DNA from: Ectopseudomonas mendocina | GTDB taxonomy: Bacteria > Pseudomonadota > Gammaproteobacteria > Pseudomonadales > Pseudomonadaceae | DNA length: 64,000 nt | Assembly (NCBI RefSeq): GCF_008041835.1 | Contig: NZ_VRYE01000011.1 | Coordinates: 1-64,000, forward strand | Direction: 5' to 3' | Part shown: in pieces, positions 32,601-42,273 of the stretch | How positions within the stretch are numbered: the first letter of the stretch is position 1 | How the letters are laid out: every line of letters begins with the position of its first letter | Program-made: the position numbers and the translations under genes | Notes under the pieces: model-generated | Seen by the model: only the letters and a program-made list of their open reading frames with translations | Told to the model about the DNA's origin: nothing | The model's database searches: none

Positions 32601-35600
32601 TCATACCGCCACTCCCGCCGCACTGCGCCCGCTGACGCGGCGCGACAGGCGATCGAAGTAGAGGTAGATCACCGGCGTGGTGAACAGTGTCAGCACCTGG
32701 CTGACCAGCAGGCCGCCGACCATCACCAGGCCCAGCGGCTGACGCAGCTCGGCGCCGGAGCCCGAGGCCAGCATCAGCGGGATGGCGCCGAACAGCGCCG
32801 CCAGGGTGGTCATCAGGATGGGGCGGAAACGCAGCAGCGCAGCCTGGTAGATGGCTGCTTCCGGCGCCATGCCCTGATGGCGCTCGGCCTCCAGGGCGAA
32901 GTCGATCATCATGATCGCGTTCTTCTTGACGATGCCGATCAGCAGGATGATGCCGATAATGGCGATCAGGCCCAGATCGTTCCCGGTCAACAGCAACGCC
33001 AGCAAGGCGCCGACGCCCGCCGAAGGCAGCGTGGAAAGAATGGTGATCGGGTGGATATAGCTCTCATAGAGCACGCCGAGCACGATGTACATGGTGACGA
33101 TGGCCGCCAGGATCAGCAGCAGCGTGGAGCTCAGCGAGGCGCGGAAGGCCTCGGCAGCGCCCTGGAACTGGGTGTTGATGGACAAAGGCAGGCCGATTGC
33201 CTGCTCGACCCGCTCGATGACCTCGACCGCCTCGCCCAGCGACACCCCCGGTGCCAGGTTGAACGACAGGGTCACCGCCGGGAACTGGCCGATATGGTTG
33301 ATCAGCAGGCTGGCCGGACGCTCCTCGATGTGCGCCAGGGATGACAGCGGCACCTGCTGGCCGTCGCCGGTGGCGACATGGATCTGACGCAGCGCGGCCA
33401 GGCCGATGCGCCCGCCATCGCGGCTCTCCAGCACCACACGATACTGGCTGGCCTGGGTGTAGATGGTGCTGATCTGGCGTTGGCCGAAGGCGTCGTACAA
33501 GGCATCGTCGATGCTGCCGACATTGATGCCCAGGCGCGCGGCAGCGTCGCGGTCGATATCCAGGTACACCTGCAGGCCGCGGTTCTGCAAATCGCTGGCC
33601 ACGTCGGTCAGCTCGGGTTGCTCACGCAGCGCCTCGACCAGGCGCGGCGTCCAGGTTTCCAGCAGTTGGCTGTCAGGTGACTCCAGGGTGAACTGGAACT
33701 GGGTGCGGCTGATGCGATCCTCGATGGTCAGATCCTGCACCGGCTGCATGTACAGCTCGATACCGGGAACCTTCGCCAGTTCCGGACGCAGGCGTTCGAT
33801 CACCTGGCTGGCAGTGACGTCGCGCTCGGCGTGGGCCTTGAGATTGATCAACAGACGGCCGCTGTTCAGCGTCGGATTGTCGCCATCCACACCAATCGAG
33901 GAAGACAGGCTGGCCACCGCCGGATCGCGCAGGATGACATCGGCCAGGCGCTGCTGGCGCTCGCTCATGGCGCTGAAGGAAATCGACTGCGGCGCCTCGG
34001 AAATACCCTGGATCACCCCGGTGTCCTGCACCGGAAAGAAGCCCTTGGGCACGGCCATATACAACAGCACGGTCAGGCCCAGGGTCGCCACGGCCACCAG
34101 CAGGGTAAGCGGCTGATGCCTGAGCACCCACTGCAGCCACACGCCATAGCGTTCGATCATGGCGTCGATGAAGCCACCGGCGGCGTGGTAGAAGCGCCCT
34201 TCCTGCTCAGGCTTCTCCGCTTTGAGCAGACGCGCGCACATCATCGGCGTCAGAGTCAGCGACACCACCAGGGAAATCAGGATGGCCACCGCCAGGGTGA
34301 TGGCGAACTCGCGGAACAGCCGCCCTACCACATCGGCCATGAACAGCAGCGGGATCAGTACGGCGATCAGCGACAGGGTCAGCGACACCAGGGTGAAGCC
34401 GATCTGCCGGGCGCCCTTGAGGGCGGCGTTGAACGGCGTCTCGCCCTCCTCCAGGTGGCGGGCGATGTTCTCCAGCATGACGATGGCATCGTCCACCACA
34501 AACCCCGTGGCAATGGTCAGCGCCATCAGCGTCAGGTTGTTGATGGTGAAACCGGCCAGGTACATCACGCCGAAGGTGCCGATCAGCGACAGCGGCACGA
34601 CGATGGACGGAATGATGGTCGCCGACAGCTTGCGCAGGAACAGGAAGGTCACCATCACCACCAGGGCGATGGCCAGCAGCAGTTCGTGCTGTACGTCGCG
34701 CACTGCAGCGCGGATGGTCTGCGTGCGGTCGGTGAGCACCTTGACCTCGACGCTGGCCGGCAGGCCTTCGGTCAGGTGCGGCAGCAGGGTCTGGATGCGG
34801 TCGACCACATCGATGACGTTGGCGCCCGGCTGGCGCTGCACGTTGACCAGCACCGCCTGGTTGCGGTTGGCCCAGGCCGCCAGGCGCTCGTTCTCGGCAC
34901 CATCGATGATATCGGCGACATCCTTCAGGCGCAGCGCAGCGCCGTTCTGATAGCTGAGGATCAGCTCGCGGTATTCATCGACCGACTTCAGCTGGTCGTT
35001 GGCGTCAAGCTGCGAGACACGGGTCGGCCCGTCGAAATTGCCCTTGGGCTGGTTGACGTTGCTCGCCGTGATCAGACTGCGCACGTCGGCCAGGCTCAGA
35101 CCGTAGGACGCCAGCGCCTCCGGGTTGACGCGAATACGCACCGCCGGTCGTTGCCCACCGGCCAGGGTCACCAGGCCGACACCGCTGGTTTGCGCCAGTT
35201 TCTGCGCCAGACGGGTATCGACCAGGTCGTTGACCTGCGGCAGCGGCAGCGTCTTTGAGCTCACCGCCAGGGTCAGCACCGGCGTATCGGCCGGGTTGAC
35301 CTTGTTGTACACCGGCGGCGCCGGCAAATCAGCGGGTAGCAGGTTGCTCGCTGCGTTGATCGCCGCCTGCACCTCCTGCTCAGCCACCGCCAGCGAGACA
35401 TCGAGATTGAAGCGCAGAGTGATCACCGAGGCGCCGCCAGAACTGGTCGAGGACATCTGCTTGAGCCCGGCCATCTGCCCGAACTGGCGTTCCAGCGGCG
35501 CGGTCACCGCGCTGGTCATCACATCCGGGCTGGCGCCTGGATACAAAGTCAGCACGCGGATGGTCGGATAATCCACCTCCGGCAGCGCCGACACCGGCAG

Positions 35601-35693
35601 CAGACGATAGGCGATCACACCGCTGAGAAAGATCGCCACCATCAACAGCGTGGTGGCAACCGGCCGCAGAATGAAGGGGCGGGAAATATTCAT
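32601..35693 (-). CDS. muxB: RND efflux pump, MuxB/MdtB-like
   Basis: A 1030-residue RND transporter, first of the two pumps. The N-terminus is [20 protein letters not shown]. The helix-4 proton relay [20 protein letters not shown] lies at about 398-417. Repeated inner-membrane and porter domains are full length, so the gene looks intact. The start overlaps the muxA stop as ATGA. MuxB and MuxC are paralogs. The system exports aztreonam, macrolides, novobiocin and others in P. aeruginosa, which is family knowledge rather than something shown here. Confidence 0.92.
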   Translation of the reverse strand: MNISRPFILRPVATTLLMVAIFLSGVIAYRLLPVSALPEVDYPTIRVLTLYPGASPDVMTSAVTAPLERQFGQMAGLKQMSSTSSGGASVITLRFNLDVSLAVAEQEVQAAINAASNLLPADLPAPPVYNKVNPADTPVLTLAVSSKTLPLPQVNDLVDTRLAQKLAQTSGVGLVTLAGGQRPAVRIRVNPEALASYGLSLADVRSLITASNVNQPKGNFDGPTRVSQLDANDQLKSVDEYRELILSYQNGAALRLKDVADIIDGAENERLAAWANRNQAVLVNVQRQPGANVIDVVDRIQTLLPHLTEGLPASVEVKVLTDRTQTIRAAVRDVQHELLLAIALVVMVTFLFLRKLSATIIPSIVVPLSLIGTFGVMYLAGFTINNLTLMALTIATGFVVDDAIVMLENIARHLEEGETPFNAALKGARQIGFTLVSLTLSLIAVLIPLLFMADVVGRLFREFAITLAVAILISLVVSLTLTPMMCARLLKAEKPEQEGRFYHAAGGFIDAMIERYGVWLQWVLRHQPLTLLVAVATLGLTVLLYMAVPKGFFPVQDTGVIQGISEAPQSISFSAMSERQQRLADVILRDPAVASLSSSIGVDGDNPTLNSGRLLINLKAHAERDVTASQVIERLRPELAKVPGIELYMQPVQDLTIEDRISRTQFQFTLESPDSQLLETWTPRLVEALREQPELTDVASDLQNRGLQVYLDIDRDAAARLGINVGSIDDALYDAFGQRQISTIYTQASQYRVVLESRDGGRIGLAALRQIHVATGDGQQVPLSSLAHIEERPASLLINHIGQFPAVTLSFNLAPGVSLGEAVEVIERVEQAIGLPLSINTQFQGAAEAFRASLSSTLLLILAAIVTMYIVLGVLYESYIHPITILSTLPSAGVGALLALLLTGNDLGLIAIIGIILLIGIVKKNAIMMIDFALEAERHQGMAPEAAIYQAALLRFRPILMTTLAALFGAIPLMLASGSGAELRQPLGLVMVGGLLVSQVLTLFTTPVIYLYFDRLSRRVSGRSAAGVAV

Positions 35694-36934
35694 GCGTCGT
35701 TCCGTGCGGAGCCATCGCGCTTGCCCTGGCGAGCGCCCGGCTGCCTGGCCGCATCATCAGGGCTCTGCGCCTGATTTGGATCGACCACTTCCACCTCACT
35801 GCCGTCACGCAGACGGTCGGTGCCCTCCAGCACCAGCCGCTCGCCCTGATGCACGCCCTCGCTGACCATGCTGCGTTCGGCATCGCTGGCGGCGATGCTG
35901 ACCGAGCGAATGCTCACCTTGTTGGCGTCATCCACCACATAGACGAAGGTGCCCTGGGTACCGAACTGCACCGCAGCGGACGGGATGATGGTGGCAGCGT
36001 CACGGGTTTCCACGCGCAGGCGCACGTTGACGAACTGGTTGGGAAACAGCATCTGCTCGGCATTGTCGAAGCGCGCCTTGAGCTTGACCGTGCCGGTGGT
36101 GGTGTCGATCTGGTTGTCCAGGCTTTCCAGCACGCCCTCGGCCAGCTTCAGACGCTCACCACGGTCCCAGGCCTCGACAGCCAGGGTGGTGCCGTCACGC
36201 CTGCGCTGCAGCACGGCCGGCAGATCGCCCTCGGGAATGGTGAAGATCACCGAAATCGGATCGGTCTGGGTGATCACCACCAGCGGCGTGGTATCGCCGC
36301 CGCTGACCAGGTTGCCGATATCCAGTTGACGCAGGCCGAGACGGCCTGAAATCGGCGCACGAATCTGGGTGAAGTCGAGATTGAGCTTGGCCGTGGCGAC
36401 GCTCGCCTGATTGCTCTGCAGGCTGCCGCGGTACTGATTGACCAGCGCCTGCTGGGTGTCGAGGGTCTGCTTGGCGATGCTGTCTTCGTCGTACAGCCCC
36501 TTGTAGCGCTGCAGATCCAGCTCGGCATTCTTCAGCTGCGCCTGGTTTTCCTGCAGCGCGCCCTGCGCCTGCTGCAGGGCCACCTGATAAGGGCGCGGAT
36601 CGATCACTGCCAGAAGATCACCGGCCTTGACCGGCTGACCTTCCTCGAACAGCACCTTGACCAGCTCGCCGTCGACCCGCGAGCGCACATTGACCGTGTT
36701 GTAGGCAGTTACCGTGCCGAGCGCCTTGAGCTCGATGGCGAACTCGCCCTGCTCGACCTCGGCCACACGCACCGGCACCGGCCCCATATCACCAAAGCGG
36801 CCACGACCCATCTGCTGGGACTGCGGCTTGCTCGGCCAGAACCACCACAACAGCAAAATCAGCACGGCGAGCAGCGTCAGACCGATCAACCATTGGCGGG
36901 AAGTGTTCGAGGCAGGTGAGGAAGCATTCGACAT
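35690..36934 (-). CDS. muxA: RND periplasmic adaptor, MuxA/MdtA-like
   Basis: A 414-residue membrane-fusion protein linking the pumps to the outer-membrane factor. A single N-terminal anchor ([19 protein letters not shown], about 14-32) is followed by a barrel-sandwich/lipoyl half ([20 protein letters not shown]), an alpha-helical hairpin (about 115-180), a second lipoyl half and a beta-barrel. The C-terminal tail is basic and low complexity. The start is uncertain: an in-frame GTG at 36979 would add 15 residues, and neither has a clear ribosome-binding site. The ATG is preferred. Confidence 0.88.
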   Translation of the reverse strand: MSNASSPASNTSRQWLIGLTLLAVLILLLWWFWPSKPQSQQMGRGRFGDMGPVPVRVAEVEQGEFAIELKALGTVTAYNTVNVRSRVDGELVKVLFEEGQPVKAGDLLAVIDPRPYQVALQQAQGALQENQAQLKNAELDLQRYKGLYDEDSIAKQTLDTQQALVNQYRGSLQSNQASVATAKLNLDFTQIRAPISGRLGLRQLDIGNLVSGGDTTPLVVITQTDPISVIFTIPEGDLPAVLQRRRDGTTLAVEAWDRGERLKLAEGVLESLDNQIDTTTGTVKLKARFDNAEQMLFPNQFVNVRLRVETRDAATIIPSAAVQFGTQGTFVYVVDDANKVSIRSVSIAASDAERSMVSEGVHQGERLVLEGTDRLRDGSEVEVVDPNQAQSPDDAARQPGARQGKRDGSARNDA

Positions 36935-37002
36935 GGCAGGAGTGAGATCACTTTTGGTGGGAGTCGGCACGATAAGCACTGGCCCGCGTCAAGCAAAGCC
37001 CA

Positions 37003-37018
37003 TTTACCCGCTTTTTAC
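37003..37018 (-). promoter_or_regulatory. Candidate CpxR box upstream of muxA
   Basis: Read on the minus strand this is GTAAA-N6-GTAAA, the form of the CpxR direct repeat. It lies about 70 bases before muxA. CpxR control of mux genes in P. aeruginosa is recalled, not shown; short motifs can occur by chance. Confidence 0.4.
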
Positions 37019-37108
37019 GCTCCCCTTACGTTACTAACTGTTTGAGTCAGCGATAAATTCCGGGTCAGGCAAGAGACTCTCGAAGTGCCCGGACGTTCGC
37101 TCGGCCGA

Positions 37109-37877
37109 CCAATAAAAAGGTTCTTCGCATATTTTGGGGAAAGTGCGGGTTGATACCGGACTGGCAACTACGTGTTAGCTGCCGATGACTTGGCACTATC
37201 CCTTAGCGTGTTGTCTGATCTGATGGGTTTCGCCCCTTACGGGCGACTTACTTTCTTTGCTTGTGCAAAGAAAGTAAGCAAAGAAACACACCCCTGCATA
37301 CGGCCCCGGCTGCGCCGGGGTTCCCTCGCTCCATCACCGCTCCAGGGGCACGCCACGAAGGGCCGTCCCTGGCCCATCGTGGCTCTCGCGACATCCATGT
37401 CGCTCAACCCCTTCCACGGTGATTTCACTCGGCCTCCTGAAGGGGGCTTGGGCGTCGTCTTTGAGATCGCGCCTCAAGAGCAAAATCCAAACACTACCGA
37501 CTTTGATCTTCCAGAGATGTCGCAAGCTCGCGACCTGGTCCCCTTCAGGAGGCCGAGTGGAGGTGTTGCGCAGGGGGACGAGCCGCATGGATGCGGCGAG
37601 AGGCTTAATGGGCCAGGGACGGCCCATGTAAGCCGGCCCCCGGAGCAGCGCCGGAGCGAGGGAAGTTTCGCGTAGCGAAACCCGGATGGTGGGGTGCCCT
37701 TCTTTGGCACACCTTTCTTGGGCAAGCAAGAAAGGTGTGGCGCCCGTAAGGGGCGCAACCCAAACGCTCAGTACACGCGGTAATGGATAGTGCTAAGTCA
37801 GTAAGCGATACACACACAAACTTGCCAGTCCGGTGTCAAGCGTATCTTCCCCGCGATAACGCGAAGAACCAATAAAA
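37109..37877. repeat. Giant nested palindrome (~770 bp) between muxA and tpx
   Basis: The left and right halves are inverted copies around a centre near 37493. Matched blocks include GGTTCTTCGC / GCGAAGAACC at the ends, ACCGGACTGGCAA / TTGCCAGTCCGGT, GCCCCTTACGGGC / GCCCGTAAGGGGC, GGGCCGTCCCTGGCCCAT / ATGGGCCAGGGACGGCCC and CTCGGCCTCCTGAAGGGG / CCCCTTCAGGAGGCCGAG. Each arm carries its own series of small hairpins. Open frames inside it occur on both strands as mirror images and are not accepted as genes. Confidence 0.9.
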
Positions 37878-37898
37878 ACGGCCTGCACAGCAGGCCGT
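37873..37898 (-). terminator. Intrinsic terminator of tpx
   Basis: On the minus strand, a 9-bp stem ACGGCCTGC / GCAGGCCGT with a 3-base loop is followed by TTTTTATT, about 17 bases past the tpx stop. It touches the right end of the giant palindrome. Confidence 0.88.
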
Positions 37899-37914
37899 CC
37901 GGTTCAGCGGGTGC

Positions 37915-38415
37915 TTACTTGAGTACAGCGAGGGCAGCTGCGTAGTCCGGCTCGTCGGCAATTTCACCAACCAGCTCGCTGTACAACACCTTGTCGTTTT
38001 CATCCAGCACCACCACGGCACGCGCGGCCAGGCCGGCCAGCGGGCCACTGGCGATGGCCACACCATAGTTCTTGAGGAACTCGGCGCCACGCAGGGTGGA
38101 CAGGTTGACCACCTTGTCCAGGCCTTCGGCACCGCAGAAGCGCGCCTGGGCAAACGGCAGATCCGCAGAGATGCACAGCACCACGGTGTTGTTCAGTTGG
38201 CTGGCTTCAGCGTTGAACTTGCGCACGGAAGTGGCGCAGGTCGGCGTGTCGACGCTGGGGAAGATGTTCAGCACCTTGCGCTTGCCGGCCAGGCTGGCCA
38301 GGGTGACGTCGCTCAGGTCGCCCGCGACCAGGCTGAACGCCGGCGCCTGTTGGCCAACTTGCGGCAGTTGACCATCGACCTGTACCGGATTGCCTTTGAG
38401 AGTGACTTGCGCCAT
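37915..38415 (-). CDS. tpx: Thiol peroxidase Tpx
   Basis: A 166-residue atypical 2-Cys peroxiredoxin that reduces hydrogen and organic peroxides using thioredoxin, located in cytoplasm/periplasm depending on species. The peroxidatic C60 lies in the motif [12 protein letters not shown] and the resolving C94 in ARFCGAEGL, with the usual spacing. The start giving [13 protein letters not shown] matches the family; a longer frame to 38502 is rejected. It is monocistronic, with its own terminator. Confidence 0.95.
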   Translation of the reverse strand: MAQVTLKGNPVQVDGQLPQVGQQAPAFSLVAGDLSDVTLASLAGKRKVLNIFPSVDTPTCATSVRKFNAEASQLNNTVVLCISADLPFAQARFCGAEGLDKVVNLSTLRGAEFLKNYGVAIASGPLAGLAARAVVVLDENDKVLYSELVGEIADEPDYAAALAVLK

Positions 38416-38589
38416 GGGAGTTTCCTTATCGTCAGGGAGTTGAAGGGCAAATATGTGACACGGGCTTCGCCACAGCGAATAACCCGTCGAATGGCAGGTC
38501 ACGGCCCGATCATGCGTCCAGACTAGCGCAGAAGCGACGCCGATACACCGGAGACCGAGTAGGGATTTTAGCCAATGAACCTTTTGTCA

Positions 38590-41500
38590 TCAGAAATCGC
38601 GCCGGTAGAACAGGTCGAGCGAACTGGCCAGGCCGCTGGCGGCCTCCAGATACAAGCGCCGGCTCAACTGATAGCGCAGGGCGATGGTATTGGCCGGCTC
38701 GAACACCCCCACGCCATATCGCAGGCTGAGGCGCTCGGTGATGTTGCCGCTGGCCACCACGCTGGTGGTCACCCCACTGCCTTCGGTATCGAGCTGAAAA
38801 TCCTGAATGCCCAGGCTGTTGGCCAGGCCGGTGGTGATCGAACTGCTGCCGGCCAACCCCAGCGCCAGCGCCGCCTGGCCCAGCATATTGTTGTCGCCAC
38901 TGCTTTGCCCCAGTGGACGCCCCAGTATCAGGTAGGACAGCGCCTGCTCCTGGCTCATGGCCGGTTCGGCGAAGACTGTGGTACTCGGCTGCTCGGCACT
39001 GCCGGACAGACGAATACCGGCGACTACCGTATCGACCCGGCGAATCGCCTCGACATCGAGAAACGGCTGATCAATGGGGCCGGTGAACAACAACCGCGCG
39101 CGACGGATGGTCAGACGCTGACCGTAGGCACGATAGCGGCCATTGGCAAGATCCAGCTCACCACGGGTATCGAGGTTATCGCCGATATGCACGCGCCCAC
39201 GCAGGTCGGCAGTCAGGCCAAAACCGCTGAAGGCCAGCTTGTCCTGCCCCACCTCGACATCGACATCCATGGCGACGCCGAGCCCCTCTTCGGCCTCTGG
39301 CACTTCACGCCCGACCACCTGCGCATCGCCGGAGACTTTCACCGTTGACGGCGGCAGCTCACGGACGCTGATCAACCCGCGTGGCACGCCGACTTTACCG
39401 CTGATGGCCAGGCGCTGAGCACGTAGCTGCAATTGCAGGTCAGGTTCGACTTCCAGTTCGGCGTAAGGCTCGACCTTCACCGGCAGACGCCTGCCCTGCA
39501 GGGCCAGGTCGCCGCTCAGGCCTTCGGCCCAGGCGATTTCGCCACGCAGGTTGCCCTGGCCCTGCTCGCCACTGCGCCAGTCTGCAGACAGCTGCATTCG
39601 CTCACCTGCGATCAGCGCCTGCAGCTGCAAGCCCTCCAGGCTCACCGGCAACTCGCTGCCGGATAGCTCGCCGCCCTCCAGCCGCAGTTGGCCGTTGATC
39701 TGCGGCGCCATCAGCTGGCCACCAATAGTGCCACTGCCCTGCAGCTTGCCTTCAAGGGTGTCCGCCATTGCCACGAAGGGGCGCAAGACGGCGAGGTCGA
39801 AACCACTCAGACGAAACTCGCCGCTGACCGGCTTGTGCGCCGGGCGCGGGTCGATCTGCGCCTGCAGTGCCAGCTCACCCAGGCGAGCGCTGACGAAACG
39901 CAGCTGGCTGTCCACCCGCTGCGGACGTAACGTGCTGCTCAGGCGCAGACTGTCATAGGGGAAATCCAGCCACTGCTCGTCATCGGCCTGACGAATGCGC
40001 AGATTGCCGCCACCGGCGTCGAGCGTGATCTGGCCATTGGGGCCACTGTCCGGCAACTCGACCTTGAGCTGACCATCCAAGCGCCCCTGCCAGGCGAAAT
40101 CTTCAGGCAGCCAGGGTTGCAGACTGGCCAGGGGAAAGTTCTCAAGGCGCCAGTCCAGGCTGGGTTGCGGCATCAGCCGCTGCTGCCCGCCGCAAAGACT
40201 GGCGTCAGCGGATTGCCAGCAATGCGCGCCCAGGTTGAGCCGGCCACTGGCCAGACGTTCCAGGCTTGCCGCCTGCTGCAGCTGCCAGTCCTGGCCGCCA
40301 CTCTGGATACGGCCACTGGCAATACGACCGCGCCAGTCGCCCTGCTCGCTCAAGCTGCCGTCCAGGGCCAACGCCAGCTGCAGCAGCGGCCCTTGCAAAT
40401 CGATAGTCAGCGCCTGACGACGCTGATCGCCACGACCATCAGCCTGCAAGCGCCCGAGGTAGGTATCGCCGATACGAATACCGCGCAGATTCAAACCGAT
40501 GCGCGCCTGCTGGCGGGCATCCAGCGTCGCGTCCAACTGCAGTCGCCGCAGGCTGGGGTCGCCAAAGGCCAGGCGCTCGCCACTCAGCGCCAGCTGGCCT
40601 TGCGGCGTTTGCAACGTACCGGCCAGGGACAGCTGGCCCTGTATCTGCCCTTGCAGGCCGGGCCAGAGTTGCCCCAGACGCGGCAAGGCCAACTCCAGTT
40701 GGCCACGCAAGCGCTGATCCAGCGCGCCCTGAGCGTTGATCCGGTTGTCGCCCAGGCGTACCAACAAGCGCTCGAGCTGCCACTGCTCGCCGCTACCGGC
40801 GCCCTGTACCTGTAATTGCGCGGGCTGGCCACGCAGACGGCCATTGAGGTCGATATCGGCCTTGGCTTGCAGCGCACCGGCATTGAAGCTGCCCGGGGTA
40901 TTCAGCGGCCCTGCCAGATTACCCGGCATCTCAGCCAGCCAATAACCCGGGTCGAGGGCGCTGAGCTGCAGCATGGCCTGCCAGTCGACGCCGTCGGCAA
41001 AACCGACCTTGACCACCCCTTCGGCGCGGCCCTGGCCAGCCACCAACTGCAATTGCGGCAGGCTGACCTGGCCGAGATCGCCACTGACCGGACTGCTCAG
41101 GCTGAAGTCCCCTGCCGGCCCCTTGAGCTGCGCAGCGAAGTTACCCAGGTAATTGCCTTCGCTATAGCTGACTTCTGCCTGCAGTTGCTGCAGCGCCACG
41201 GGTGGCGGCTCGTCCAGCGGGTACAGACGCTGCCAGGGGAAATTAAGCCAATCGAGCTTGGCATCGGCCTGAAACGCCTCGCTCCAGGCGAGCGTACCGC
41301 TGAGCTGCAGATGCTGCTGATCCTCGGCTTCGATGCGCAGCAATTCGATATCCGCGCCCGTGGCATCGACCCTGCCGCGCAAGGCCAGCGGCATCGGCGC
41401 CTGCTCGGCGGGCAGAGTGGCGCTGCCGTCGATTCGATAGCCGCTGCTCAGGTCACCCTTTGCCGACAACGTCAGCGCCTGCAGGTGCAGCGTCTGCGGC

Positions 41501-42273
41501 AAGGCGCTGCTGGCCTGAAAATCCTGGATGGTCAGGCGCAGTTCGGCGGGCAGGTGCTCGGCCAGCGCCTGCACCTGTCCTTCGAGACGGGCGTCGAGAT
41601 AACCGCTGCTGTCAGCCTCGATGTTCAGGCTGCGCTGCAATTCGCCACCTACCTGCAGCGCCACCTGCCAGGCCTTGCCATCGACTTCCGGCAACTGCAG
41701 ACGGCCGCTCAGGGCCAAGGGCCAATCGCCCTGCGGCGTCAGTTGGCCACTGAGGTCCAGGCTCAGGTCATCACGTTGCAAGGCCAGGCGCTGCAGCTCC
41801 ACACCCTGCTCGTTCCAACTGGCGCCCAGTTCGAGATCGCTCAGTTGCGTCTGGCCGTCCAGGCGCAGTTCGCCCAGCTGGATATCGCCCAATTGCAAGC
41901 GCAGTGGCAGGTTGAGGTTCGGCAGGCTCAACGGCTCATCGCTGCCCTCCCCACTGTCGGGCAGGGTCACGGCCACCTGCCGCAGATGCAGACGATCCAG
42001 GCACAGCGTCAGGCGCAGCAGGCAGGACGGCGACCAGGCCATGTCCAACTGCTGCAGCTCCACCCGCATATCGTCTTGCTGCCAGATCAGCGCATCGGCC
42101 TGCCAGGCACCGCCCAGACGCCCGGCGAAGTTGTCGACTTGCAGGCCTGGAACCTGGGCCAGCAGCCAACGACTGCCACCCTGGGTGCCCAGCAGCGCCC
42201 ACAGGGCCGCGACGAGCAGCAACGCCAGGCCGAGCAGACCGCCGGCCAACCATTTCAGCAGGCGCCGGGTCAT
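38590..42273 (-). CDS. tamB: Translocation and assembly module protein TamB
   Basis: A 1227-residue AsmA/TamB-superfamily protein. One N-terminal inner-membrane anchor (residues about 8-30, LLGLALLLVAALWALLG) is followed by a very long repetitive beta-rich periplasmic region that forms a taco-like lipid-transfer groove. The C-terminal conserved TamB domain (formerly DUF490) runs from about 900 to the end, finishing RYQLSRRLYLEAASGLASSLDLFYRRDF. The start overlaps the tamA stop (ATGA). It works with TamA in outer-membrane protein assembly and phospholipid transport. Confidence 0.93.
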   Translation of the reverse strand: MTRRLLKWLAGGLLGLALLLVAALWALLGTQGGSRWLLAQVPGLQVDNFAGRLGGAWQADALIWQQDDMRVELQQLDMAWSPSCLLRLTLCLDRLHLRQVAVTLPDSGEGSDEPLSLPNLNLPLRLQLGDIQLGELRLDGQTQLSDLELGASWNEQGVELQRLALQRDDLSLDLSGQLTPQGDWPLALSGRLQLPEVDGKAWQVALQVGGELQRSLNIEADSSGYLDARLEGQVQALAEHLPAELRLTIQDFQASSALPQTLHLQALTLSAKGDLSSGYRIDGSATLPAEQAPMPLALRGRVDATGADIELLRIEAEDQQHLQLSGTLAWSEAFQADAKLDWLNFPWQRLYPLDEPPPVALQQLQAEVSYSEGNYLGNFAAQLKGPAGDFSLSSPVSGDLGQVSLPQLQLVAGQGRAEGVVKVGFADGVDWQAMLQLSALDPGYWLAEMPGNLAGPLNTPGSFNAGALQAKADIDLNGRLRGQPAQLQVQGAGSGEQWQLERLLVRLGDNRINAQGALDQRLRGQLELALPRLGQLWPGLQGQIQGQLSLAGTLQTPQGQLALSGERLAFGDPSLRRLQLDATLDARQQARIGLNLRGIRIGDTYLGRLQADGRGDQRRQALTIDLQGPLLQLALALDGSLSEQGDWRGRIASGRIQSGGQDWQLQQAASLERLASGRLNLGAHCWQSADASLCGGQQRLMPQPSLDWRLENFPLASLQPWLPEDFAWQGRLDGQLKVELPDSGPNGQITLDAGGGNLRIRQADDEQWLDFPYDSLRLSSTLRPQRVDSQLRFVSARLGELALQAQIDPRPAHKPVSGEFRLSGFDLAVLRPFVAMADTLEGKLQGSGTIGGQLMAPQINGQLRLEGGELSGSELPVSLEGLQLQALIAGERMQLSADWRSGEQGQGNLRGEIAWAEGLSGDLALQGRRLPVKVEPYAELEVEPDLQLQLRAQRLAISGKVGVPRGLISVRELPPSTVKVSGDAQVVGREVPEAEEGLGVAMDVDVEVGQDKLAFSGFGLTADLRGRVHIGDNLDTRGELDLANGRYRAYGQRLTIRRARLLFTGPIDQPFLDVEAIRRVDTVVAGIRLSGSAEQPSTTVFAEPAMSQEQALSYLILGRPLGQSSGDNNMLGQAALALGLAGSSSITTGLANSLGIQDFQLDTEGSGVTTSVVASGNITERLSLRYGVGVFEPANTIALRYQLSRRLYLEAASGLASSLDLFYRRDF

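Noticed and set aside
29354..35693. Gene duplication of one RND pump
   Set aside because: The two pumps are clearly different MdtB- and MdtC-like paralogs as in known MuxABC/MdtABC operons, so this is the normal arrangement.
37172..37675. A 167-codon plus-strand frame and mirror-image minus-strand frames inside the large palindrome
   Set aside because: Similar peptides arise from both strands because the DNA is an inverted repeat. There are hairpins throughout, no ribosome-binding site and no recognisable domain.
37109..37877. Composite transposon or insertion sequence
   Set aside because: No transposase frame, no terminal repeats of IS type and no target duplication were seen. The inverted halves together form one structure.
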